From assembly GCA_050251715.1 (NCBI GenBank), contig JBFWMG010000001.1:124001-188000 (forward strand): DNA of 64,000 bases, given 5' to 3'. How positions within the stretch are numbered: the first letter of the stretch is position 1; each line of letters opens with the position of its first letter. Shown here one piece after another: positions 25,148 to 33,042 of the stretch. The notes beneath the pieces are model-generated. The model worked only from the letters and a program-made list of their open reading frames with translations, searched no databases and was not told where the DNA came from. This stretch comes from JBFWMG01 sp050251715 (GTDB lineage Bacteria > Desulfobacterota > Desulfovibrionia > Desulfovibrionales > Desulfovibrionaceae). Made by a program: the position numbers and the translations under genes.

Positions 25148-26578
25148 ATGAGCAGGAATGGAGGGTATTTCTGTAGAGCCAGAATTGTGGCGGCGTTTCT
25201 TACCGCACTGTGTCTTGGTGTGGTAGGGGCATGCGCAAACGTGGCGTACGCACCAGGCTCCCGTCCTTCGCCCAATGCTGGGCGCGTGTTTTTGTATCTT
25301 TCGCTCAAGGAAAAAACCGAACAGGATGTTGCCTTCACCATTGCCGGGGCGGCTCTCAGGGACTCGCATGGCAACTGGGTGGACGTTGCGGTGTCTGGCC
25401 GTGTCGATTCCGGTCTCTTGGGAGCGGGGCAGCAGAAATTGGCCGAGTTCCTGGTGCCTGAAGGCATGTATTCCCGTCTCAAATTGGTGGTGAAGGATGC
25501 CGAGGTGCGCCGCGAGGGCGAGCGGTATTCGTTGGCCGTATCCCAGCCGGACGGCGTGTATGAGCAGGATATTGACCTGGTCGTGGTCAGGGGGGAATGC
25601 CAGGCTCTGTTCGCCTATTTGGCTCCGGGCCAGAGCGTTGTGGATCGTTATCTCCTTGTTCCACGTATTTCAATTGTCAATCAAGCCACTGAAATGCGCA
25701 ATCTGTCGCTCTTCGTGACGGATTCCGCCTCGGACGCCGTGACTGTTGTCGACAGGCAGCGCATGACCGTGGTGGCGGCCTTTGCCGTAGGCGGGCGTCC
25801 CTTGGGGTTGGCGTATGCGGCCGATGACAAACGGCTGTACGTCGCCTGCGCGGCATCCCGCAGCATCGCGGTGGTCGATCCTTCGGCAGGGCGGGTGACC
25901 GCCACGATAGGGACGTTTGGCTACGCACCTGAGGGCGTGGTCGTGACCAGCAACGGGCGCTACCTTTTTGCCACCAATCCCGCCGAGGACAGCGTTTCGG
26001 TCGTGGATCTGCGCGACAACGCGTTTCAGGAAAAGATCGACGTGGATACGGGGCCATCCGATATCGCCTATGCGAGCGAGCGGAACATGGTGTATGTGGC
26101 CAGCCGGATTGCGAGTTCCCTGGCTGTCATCAACGGTGCGACACCGGCCCTTGAGCGGAAGGTCGCGCTGGGGTTCCGGCCCGACGGTATCGCTGTGCAC
26201 GGAGACAGCTTGTACGTGGCGAGCGATGCGACGGGGTCCATACATGTGCTCGATCTGCCGTCGTGCGTCGAGACCACGGTCATTCCCCTGCCCAGACCTC
26301 GCTGGGTGCTATCGGGCATATCCGACCGCGTCTACGTGTCCAGCCCGGACGATGGCGCGTTGCGGATCGTGCATGAGAAAACGGGTTCCGCGACGAGTGT
26401 GTTCGCCCTGGCGGGGCGGCCGGCGCGCATGGCAGTGGATCGGGAGCGGCGCATATTGTACGTGACCACACCGGATTCTGACACGGTTGTGGCCATTGAT
26501 CTGGTTGCCAACACAGTCATCGACGTCCTGCATGTGGGGCGTGAGCCGTTCGACCTTACGGTCGTAGACACGCAATAG
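25148..26578 (+). CDS. YVTN-type beta-propeller lipoprotein
   Basis: This protein has about 476 residues. The ATG at 25148 is preferred to the GTG at 25121 because it gives a compact lipoprotein signal with lipobox VVGAC. Residues ~30-170 form a beta-rich domain without a family I recognise. From ~175 on there are seven or so YVTN-type blades (VTVVDRQRMTVVAAFAVGG, LFATNPAEDSVSVVDLR, LYVASDATGSIHVLDL, LYVTTPDSDTVVAIDL). It lies between the NHL protein and the outer-membrane barrel and probably docks at the outer membrane. A structural or scaffold role in the conduit is the simplest reading; no enzymatic residues are evident. Confidence 0.85.
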   Translation: MSRNGGYFCRARIVAAFLTALCLGVVGACANVAYAPGSRPSPNAGRVFLYLSLKEKTEQDVAFTIAGAALRDSHGNWVDVAVSGRVDSGLLGAGQQKLAEFLVPEGMYSRLKLVVKDAEVRREGERYSLAVSQPDGVYEQDIDLVVVRGECQALFAYLAPGQSVVDRYLLVPRISIVNQATEMRNLSLFVTDSASDAVTVVDRQRMTVVAAFAVGGRPLGLAYAADDKRLYVACAASRSIAVVDPSAGRVTATIGTFGYAPEGVVVTSNGRYLFATNPAEDSVSVVDLRDNAFQEKIDVDTGPSDIAYASERNMVYVASRIASSLAVINGATPALERKVALGFRPDGIAVHGDSLYVASDATGSIHVLDLPSCVETTVIPLPRPRWVLSGISDRVYVSSPDDGALRIVHEKTGSATSVFALAGRPARMAVDRERRILYVTTPDSDTVVAIDLVANTVIDVLHVGREPFDLTVVDTQ

Positions 26579-26582
26579 GCCT

Positions 26583-28787
26583 ATGGATGCCGAAGCGAAG
26601 AAATGGCGGCCCCGCTTCTTCAACTGGCAGGGCCGGGGCGAGTTGGTGGAACTCGTGGAGTATGTGGTGGTTGTGTTCCTTGTCGAGATATTGTTCGTCG
26701 TGTTGTTGGTGGCTGCGCTTGGGCTGGTGGTGTTCACGGATGTCGCCTGGGCTGAGGACTCTGCTTCCGGATCCGCGAATATCTCCATGAGCATGACCGA
26801 CACCAACACGAACGGCGTGAAGGATTATTCATGGCAGCGGTTGCAGTCGTACCGTCTGGCGTTGACCAAGGAAGTGACGGACACGATCAATGTTGCTGGC
26901 GAACTGGGCGTGAACGTCACGGAAAATGACATCGAAACCACGACGCGCGTGGCGCCCAATGTAAGGCTCAATGTGGTGAACGACATGTTCGATGCGAGCG
27001 CGGGATACCGAAGAACCGAACGGAATATGGATATCCCCTTGGTGCAGGCCAACGGCAAGGCCTACACCGCGACCTCGTGGAACGTGAATCTGGCGACCAA
27101 GCTGAAGGAATATCCGAAGGTGCGGCTGAATTACGGCGAGGACACCAATGTGGACCACCTGGACGTGCGGCTCACGGACACCAAGTCCACCACCCTTACC
27201 GGAAACGTGGACCACAAGATCGGCATCGCCAAGGTCTACTACACCTATCGGCGCAGCACTTCCGACGACTTGGTGACGAGCCTGTCCCAGGTGACGGAAA
27301 GCCATAGCGGCAAGGCCAATTTCAGTACGCCGATCATCGACGGGGTGTTGAGCACCTCGGGGAGCATGTCCTATGGCGACAGCATAACCAAGACCAAGGC
27401 CAAGGGGGATACGGTCTCCGTGGATTCGGTGTTGTCGCCCGCGCACGGCCTCTATGCCGCCTCGACGCCTGCGCCCGGCAACCCGCTGACCATCAAGGAC
27501 AGCCTGATCGACGGGAACAAGGCCACCTCCACATCGACCAATGTGGGCGGCGCGAATACGGATGTGAACATCGGGATTTCGTTCGTGTACGCCACCGAGG
27601 TGGAGAAGATATGGATCTACACGGCTGACGTGAGCTTTCTGGCCACCTCGTTTTCCTGGGATGTGTACAGCAGCGACGACAATGTGACCTGGACGCTGGT
27701 GGCAACCGACGCGGCATTTTCATATGACACCGAGGAAAACAGGTTCGAGATTGCGTTTTCGAAGACTAAGGCGCAGTATTTCAAGGTGGTGGACACTTCC
27801 AACGACCCGTTGGTCGATCCGGTACACGTGACGGAAATCGGGGCGTATGCCGTTACCACCTATCAGGCCGACTCGAAGACGAGTGTGGAAACCATTACCC
27901 AGAATGGGCAGTTCGGCCTGAACTATACCCCATTATCCTGGTTGTCCCTGCGGTACGATTTCAGTGAGAACCAGATGGAGACACGGCCCTCCGCAGAGTT
28001 CAATCAAAACATCTCCCACAATTTAGTTGGCCGGGTGGAGCGGGATCTGACCTCCTACCTCCAGTCGGCGTTACAGGTACAGCGGCGTCTTGACTTCCAC
28101 ACCGACAGCAAGGATACGGCAACTGATACCTTTCAGTTGCAGTTCACCTCGTCTCCGTTGGACACGTTGCAAACCGGTTTGTTTTTCAATCATGTCATGG
28201 CCACCCAGGCCAGCAAGCCCCAGTCCACCAGTTCGTCGGGCCTGTTGCAAATAGCGGCGGAGTTGTTGCCCAGCGCGGTCTTGGAGATGGATGTAAGCTC
28301 AACGAGGTACGAGAACATACTCGGCAAGAGTACGACCGACACCCAGGCCGTGGAGACCAACCTGCGCCTGGAGGCGACCAAGACCGTGACCGTTGAATTG
28401 GGCGAAACCGTGGATTGGACCACATCCGATACCACGGATGGCGCATCGACCGAGCAAACCGCCCTGTCCAAGGCGGTGGTCTATTGGCGGCCCGTGCGCG
28501 AGATTTATCTCAAGGGACTGTATCAGGTTGATTTTGCGGAACAGGGGGGGGACGAAAACACGCTCATGCAGTACAACCTGAACTGGCTGCCCACCAAGAA
28601 GATCCAGGTGGTCATGAGTTTCAGCGAGAACAGCGACGGCGGCGTGCAGCATACGTTTTCGTGTGATGCCCATTACAACATGAGCAAGATGATCTCCATG
28701 AGCCTTGGGTGCGACTGGAACCAGCGCAGAGGTTCGGGACTCTATGAAGGCCGCACAATAACAGCGGAAATATCCATGAAGTTTTGA
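26583..28787 (+). CDS. Outer-membrane beta-barrel protein with an inserted discoidin-like domain
   Basis: The protein has 734 residues. An unusually long, hydrophobic N-terminal segment (about residues 20-58) ends with ...DVAWA-ED, a plausible export signal. The rest alternates polar and hydrophobic residues in barrel fashion and ends in Phe (...AEISMKF), the outer-membrane insertion signal. It resembles the putative porins of Geobacter/Desulfuromonas cytochrome conduits in size and position, between lipoprotein cytochromes. Residues ~300-430 form a compact F5/8 type C (discoidin)-like module: DGNKATSTST, WDVYSSDDNVTWTLVAT and KAQYFKVVDTS. It is set between strands, probably on the cell surface. 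The barrel could house a multihaem cytochrome to move electrons across the outer membrane. The ribosome-binding site is weak; coupling to the previous gene (4-bp gap) is likely. Confidence 0.82.
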   Translation: MDAEAKKWRPRFFNWQGRGELVELVEYVVVVFLVEILFVVLLVAALGLVVFTDVAWAEDSASGSANISMSMTDTNTNGVKDYSWQRLQSYRLALTKEVTDTINVAGELGVNVTENDIETTTRVAPNVRLNVVNDMFDASAGYRRTERNMDIPLVQANGKAYTATSWNVNLATKLKEYPKVRLNYGEDTNVDHLDVRLTDTKSTTLTGNVDHKIGIAKVYYTYRRSTSDDLVTSLSQVTESHSGKANFSTPIIDGVLSTSGSMSYGDSITKTKAKGDTVSVDSVLSPAHGLYAASTPAPGNPLTIKDSLIDGNKATSTSTNVGGANTDVNIGISFVYATEVEKIWIYTADVSFLATSFSWDVYSSDDNVTWTLVATDAAFSYDTEENRFEIAFSKTKAQYFKVVDTSNDPLVDPVHVTEIGAYAVTTYQADSKTSVETITQNGQFGLNYTPLSWLSLRYDFSENQMETRPSAEFNQNISHNLVGRVERDLTSYLQSALQVQRRLDFHTDSKDTATDTFQLQFTSSPLDTLQTGLFFNHVMATQASKPQSTSSSGLLQIAAELLPSAVLEMDVSSTRYENILGKSTTDTQAVETNLRLEATKTVTVELGETVDWTTSDTTDGASTEQTALSKAVVYWRPVREIYLKGLYQVDFAEQGGDENTLMQYNLNWLPTKKIQVVMSFSENSDGGVQHTFSCDAHYNMSKMISMSLGCDWNQRRGSGLYEGRTITAEISMKF

Positions 28788-28795
28788 GGGGTGTC

Positions 28796-29434
28796 ATGGT
28801 TGTGATGCGAGGGGGAATTGGGGTGGGTCTGAAAACGGGACCGGGACGGGTGGCAAGGCGCTTCCCCGTGCTGGTGCGACTGGTTGTGTCGGGTTGGCTT
28901 GCGCTGCTGTTGGCGGCGTGCGCTCCGCCCATGAACTATGTGCACCCCACGGCGGACCTGACGTCCATCAAGCGCGTGGCCATTGTGCCGTTGCAGAATC
29001 TGACCCAGGAAAAAGGCGTTGAGGACAAGGTCATGAACATCGTGGCCATCGAGGCGTTGCGCCGAGGGCTGGAAGTGGTCGAATTCGGCGAGGTGGCCAA
29101 GGTGCTGCGGGCCGAGGGCGTGCGCCGCGAGGAAGGGGTCATCAGCAAGGACGCCGCCTCCGGGGCCGCGGCCAGATTGAACGTGCAGGGCTTTTTCGTG
29201 GGATCGGTCCTGGAATACGGTGTGTCGCCTTCCTCGGGCAGCAGCTATCCCGAGGTCTGCCTGACGCTCAAGCTGGTGGACGCCAAGAGCTACGCCGTTG
29301 TGTGGGAGGCCACGCATAGCGTGAAAGGCTCCACGGTCATGGATCGGCTGTTCGGCATAGAGAAGCGCAGCCCCAGCGACCTGTGCCGCCAGGCGGTGGT
29401 GGAGATGCTCGATACTTTGTTTGTCTGGAGATAG
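28796..29434 (+). CDS. CsgG/GNA1162-like lipoprotein
   Basis: The protein has about 212 residues. An ATG at 28796 fits the GAGGGG box overlapping the previous stop; a TTG at 28784 is the alternative. The lipobox is LLAAC. The mature part begins with a CsgG/GNA1162-type core (IKRVAIVPLQNLTQ, ALRRGLEVVEFGEVAKVLRAEG, RLNVQGFFVGSVLEYG), a fold used by outer-membrane assembly and export lipoproteins such as CsgG. It is the first of three related genes in a row, directly after the barrel protein. A role in outer-membrane export or assembly of the cytochromes is inferred from the family and position. Confidence 0.8.
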   Translation: MVVMRGGIGVGLKTGPGRVARRFPVLVRLVVSGWLALLLAACAPPMNYVHPTADLTSIKRVAIVPLQNLTQEKGVEDKVMNIVAIEALRRGLEVVEFGEVAKVLRAEGVRREEGVISKDAASGAAARLNVQGFFVGSVLEYGVSPSSGSSYPEVCLTLKLVDAKSYAVVWEATHSVKGSTVMDRLFGIEKRSPSDLCRQAVVEMLDTLFVWR

Positions 29435-30994
29435 GTGGTCGTGATTTCGCCGCAGCGCACACGGCCACGCGCCGCTTGGGCGGCGGGGGCGATGCTGGTT
29501 CTGGCGTTGCTGCCCCTCCTTGCCCTGCCGTGCCGCGCCGACGAGCGGCGCGGGGGCGCAACAAGCGCCTTGTGCGTCTTGGCGGTCATGCCCTTTGGCG
29601 TGGTCCGCGACGGCGACACCACCGTGGATGTGACCAGAATTATGCGTATGGAGTTGGAAAAGAAAGGGTTCCAGATTGTTCCGGACGAGGACTTGGAGGC
29701 ATTTTTGGTGGAGAAGCGCATTCGAAAAGCGGAGTTCCTCGACAGGGCGTCGCTTGCGGCCATGCGCGCGACCCTGGGCGTGGATGCCCTGCTTATGGGC
29801 TTTGCCGAGGCGGTGCGCGACGAGGACGACCCCCAGGTGACGTTCAGCGCCCAGCTGGTGGAGTGCCGCCAGGCCTCGGTTGTCTGGGCCAATGCCGCCG
29901 CTTGTACCGGCTCCGATTTCGCCACGGTGCTGGGGCTTGGGAAGATCGATGCCATGGACGAGCTGATGCGCCGGGCGATAGGCGCTTTTTTGGCCACCGT
30001 GCCGGATTCGGTGCGCCTGCCGGAAAGGCGGGACGGGCGGATCATTGATATGGCCGTGCACCTGGGTACCTCTTTCGCCCGTCCAGGCGACGAGGTCGCC
30101 ATACGGGTCGTGGCGGCATCCGACGATGTGGCCATTGGGCGGGCCTCCATCACCGTGGATGGGCGGGAAACGGATTTGACGTGCGCGGCGGGCAGCAGGT
30201 GCAGCGGCGTGTTCAAGGCGCCGGAACGCGAGGGCGCGTATCCCGTGGCTCTTTCCCTGGCCGACGGGGTGGGGGAGCGGTGGCGGCAGGACGGTGCCGC
30301 AATCCTGACCGTGCACACCGCGCCGCCAGAAATATCTCTTACGTCGCGCGGCGTTACAGTGTCGCCCAACGGTGACGGCACGGCGGATTCGTTGCTCCTG
30401 GTGGCGCGCACGCGCAGCGCCATTCCCGTGAAGCGCTGGCTGGTGGAGATCGTGGACCATGAAGGCCGCGCCATCCGTTCCGAGGATGGGTTGGGCGCCG
30501 TGCCGGAGGCCTTTGTCTGGCGCGGGGTGGACGACAAGAGCCGCCTTGTCCCGGATGGCGCATACCGTTTTCGCCTGACGGTGGAGGATGCGGCGGGCAA
30601 CAAGGTGGCGACCCCGCCGAAACCCCTGTTCGTGGATACGGCGCCGCCCAGGCACGAGGTTGCCGTGGAAGAGGTGCGCGACGACATGCTGCGATTGCGC
30701 ATGCGGTTGACGGACGCGAGTCATGTGCCGTTTTGGGAATTTGTGGTGTATGGGGCGCAGGACAAGGAATTGCGCCGTTTTGAAGGCCGGGGGTGTTCGG
30801 AGAACGTCTTTGATATTCCGCTGCCGCCACAGGCCAATGCGGACGATTGGACGTATGCCCTCAAGGCCGTGGATGTGGCGGGTAACACCTTGCGCATCGA
30901 GCGGGAGCGCCTCGAAAGGCCCAAGGCCGAGTCCTTTGCCTTGGAGCCCCCGGAGCCGGTGCGGCCCAAGAACGTGTGGGTGGAGGATTTTTAG
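29435..30994 (+). CDS. CsgG-like domain fused to a FlgD-type Ig domain, exported
   Basis: The protein has 519 residues. The start is GTG at 29435 or 29441 (GGAG at 29427). A signal peptide ends near LPCRA. Residues ~45-190 repeat the CsgG/GNA1162-type core (LAVMPFGVVRDGD, RIMRMELEKKGFQIVPDEDLEAF, LGVDALLMGFAEAV). Residues ~200-500 hold beta-sandwich repeats, including the SPNGDG segment of FlgD/gliding-type Ig domains, and PDGAYRFRLTVEDAAGN. There is no lipobox. It is translationally close to both neighbours. Possibly it extends the ring or scaffold formed by the lipoprotein partners; this is inference. Confidence 0.75.
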   Translation: MVVISPQRTRPRAAWAAGAMLVLALLPLLALPCRADERRGGATSALCVLAVMPFGVVRDGDTTVDVTRIMRMELEKKGFQIVPDEDLEAFLVEKRIRKAEFLDRASLAAMRATLGVDALLMGFAEAVRDEDDPQVTFSAQLVECRQASVVWANAAACTGSDFATVLGLGKIDAMDELMRRAIGAFLATVPDSVRLPERRDGRIIDMAVHLGTSFARPGDEVAIRVVAASDDVAIGRASITVDGRETDLTCAAGSRCSGVFKAPEREGAYPVALSLADGVGERWRQDGAAILTVHTAPPEISLTSRGVTVSPNGDGTADSLLLVARTRSAIPVKRWLVEIVDHEGRAIRSEDGLGAVPEAFVWRGVDDKSRLVPDGAYRFRLTVEDAAGNKVATPPKPLFVDTAPPRHEVAVEEVRDDMLRLRMRLTDASHVPFWEFVVYGAQDKELRRFEGRGCSENVFDIPLPPQANADDWTYALKAVDVAGNTLRIERERLERPKAESFALEPPEPVRPKNVWVEDF

Positions 30995-30995
30995 C

Positions 30996-31571
30996 ATGAG
31001 GGGGCGCATGGGGAGCACGCCATGCCTGGTGGCATTGTTGGCCATGGCCCTGGTGGCCGGATGCATGGGCGCCCCCCTCAAATATGCACAGGAGGACGTT
31101 GGACACGATATCCATTCCGTGGCCGTGTTTCCCTTTCACAACACCACCCGTGCGCCCGACGCCGGAGCCATTGTGACCGGAGCGTTCATTGCCGGATTGG
31201 TCAAGGAAGGACGGTATCTTGTGGAGTTTCCGGGGAACATCCGGAGCATGCTGGTCAAGGAACGCATCGTGGTGCGCACGGGCATGGACTGCGCGACCAT
31301 AGCGCTGATGGGGCGGCGGCTGGGGGTGGATGGTGTGGTTTTGGGCGAAGTGGAGGAGTTTGTGGGGGCGGAAACGGCTCGCCGGGGAGTGGTGCCGGTG
31401 GTCGCCTTCAACACCAGGCTCCTCGACGCCAGGGACGGCCGGATCGTGTTCATTGCCCAGAACAGACGGACCGGCGACGATTATGAAACGGTCCTGCGGA
31501 TTGGAAAAATCACGTCGGCGGGTGCGCTGGCCAGAAAAGCGGTGGACGAGGTTGTGTCCGCCATGCCGTGA
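30996..31571 (+). CDS. CsgG/GNA1162-like lipoprotein, second copy
   Basis: This 191-residue lipoprotein has lipobox VAGC near residue 20. The core (HDIHSVAVFPFHNTTRAPDAG, LVKEGRYLVEFPGNIRSMLVKE, LGVDGVVLGEVEEF, GDDYETVLRIGK) matches the CsgG/GNA1162 type seen in the two preceding genes. The ATG at 30996 is 1 bp after the previous stop, so translation is coupled. Three such proteins in succession suggest a hetero-oligomeric outer-membrane structure rather than a single CsgG ring. Confidence 0.78.
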   Translation: MRGRMGSTPCLVALLAMALVAGCMGAPLKYAQEDVGHDIHSVAVFPFHNTTRAPDAGAIVTGAFIAGLVKEGRYLVEFPGNIRSMLVKERIVVRTGMDCATIALMGRRLGVDGVVLGEVEEFVGAETARRGVVPVVAFNTRLLDARDGRIVFIAQNRRTGDDYETVLRIGKITSAGALARKAVDEVVSAMP

Positions 31572-31578
31572 GGGCGCC

Positions 31579-33039
31579 ATGATTCGAAAATACTATCTTC
31601 TCGTACTCTTCGTGCTGCTGGGGGCGTTTGTCGCGTTGGACGCGTCCGCCGCCATGTCGGAAGCTCATGCCGATGAGGTGGTCGCGTGGGTCAATGGAGA
31701 TACGGTCACCGAGGCGGCATTGGAGTCGCGTATCCGCAAGATCCATCAGTTCAAGCCCAGGCTGCAGGCCGAGGGCGATGCCGCTGGCGTCAGCGTGCGG
31801 GAGATCGTGGACGGACTGGTCGATGACAAGCTCATGGTGCAGGAGGCGCTGCGGCTGGAGCTGGATCGGGACCAGGACGTTGTCAGCCGCATGGAGGCCT
31901 TTGTCTCCTCGCAGGCCGTGCTCCGGTTGCGTGAGGAGGAGGTGACCCGGAAGATTGCGGTGACGGAACTGGAAATCGTGGGCTATTTCCGGGAGCGTTT
32001 TGAAAACGTGGAACCGGCGCACCAGGGAAAGCTGGAACGTTTTCGTAGCAAGATAGTGAAGATATTGAACAAGAGGAAAGAGAAAGAGTTGGCGGAGGCT
32101 TTTGTCGCGGCACTGCGCGGTGCGGCCGACGTGCGTATCCATCGTGACCTGATGCAGGAGTGCGACCCGGTTGGGGGCACGTTCCCTTCGGGCGTGGCCG
32201 TGGCCAGCGTGAATGGCGTGGACATCCCCATGGAGGCGTATGCCCATGATTTGCGGGAGACGATGCGCAAGCAGCGCATGGAAACGCATGCGGATGCCCA
32301 ATCGGCCAATGGCGGGGAGGACGAGGCGCTGAACGCGTTGCGTGAGACGGTGCTCGACCAGCTGCTGACCTACGAGTTGGTGCGGCAGGCGGCGGCGCGC
32401 CGCGACTTTGCAAGCGACCCGGAATATGCGGCCATGCTGGCGCAACGGCGGGAGGAATTGCTGACGGACGCCTTTCGGCGCAAGATCGTCGCCCCCCTGG
32501 CCGTAACCGACGAAGCCATGTTCCAGGCCTATTATGAAGCGCATCTGGATGACTATGTGGTGGGGCGCGAGGTGCGCTTTTCCGGCATGCGCTTCCATGA
32601 TAGCGGCAAGGCCGCGGCCATTCTCGAAGAGATACGCCAGGGTGCGGATGTCGATTATCTGGCCCGGGAGGTGGCGGATGGCTCCGTCAACGGTGGAAAC
32701 GGCGAATGGGTGCGGCTCGATAGCCTTGAGCGGCCCGTGGCCAATGTCTTGATCCGGTTGGCGACGGGCGAGACCAGCGACGTGGTGGTTGTGGGCAGGC
32801 AGTTTGCCTTGTTGACGTTGCGCGGCGCCCGTGGCGGCAAGCCGCTGCCCTACGACAAGGTGGCGGGAAGTATCCGTGTCCAGGTGACCCGTGACGCCTT
32901 TGAAAAGGCGATGGCGCGCTATTTGGCCGCCCTGCGGGCCCAGGCGGACGTGGAGGTGTCGGAAAAGCGCGTGGCTGCGATCGAGGCCTTGTTCTGGAAA
33001 GCCCCGCAGGCGGAAGCCGGTGCAGGGGCAGGGGAGTAA
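31579..33039 (+). CDS. SurA/PpiC-like periplasmic chaperone with peptidyl-prolyl isomerase domain
   Basis: The 486-residue protein has a signal peptide (MIRKYYLLVLFVLLGAFVALDASA). Two SurA_N-type helical units occur, each beginning with VAWVNGDTVTEAAL or VASVNGVDIPMEAY and followed by a conserved ...LRETVLDQLLTYELVRQAAA. A parvulin-like region lies at ~340-430 (VREVRFSGMRFH, GGNGEWVRLDSLERPVANVLIRL). It would help fold exported proteins, most plausibly the barrel and the proline- and haem-rich cytochromes of the same operon. The gap to the 26-haem gene is only 3 bp. Family is likely; isomerase activity is uncertain because the parvulin active site is not fully recognisable. Confidence 0.78.
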   Translation: MIRKYYLLVLFVLLGAFVALDASAAMSEAHADEVVAWVNGDTVTEAALESRIRKIHQFKPRLQAEGDAAGVSVREIVDGLVDDKLMVQEALRLELDRDQDVVSRMEAFVSSQAVLRLREEEVTRKIAVTELEIVGYFRERFENVEPAHQGKLERFRSKIVKILNKRKEKELAEAFVAALRGAADVRIHRDLMQECDPVGGTFPSGVAVASVNGVDIPMEAYAHDLRETMRKQRMETHADAQSANGGEDEALNALRETVLDQLLTYELVRQAAARRDFASDPEYAAMLAQRREELLTDAFRRKIVAPLAVTDEAMFQAYYEAHLDDYVVGREVRFSGMRFHDSGKAAAILEEIRQGADVDYLAREVADGSVNGGNGEWVRLDSLERPVANVLIRLATGETSDVVVVGRQFALLTLRGARGGKPLPYDKVAGSIRVQVTRDAFEKAMARYLAALRAQADVEVSEKRVAAIEALFWKAPQAEAGAGAGE

Positions 33040-33042
33040 CGG

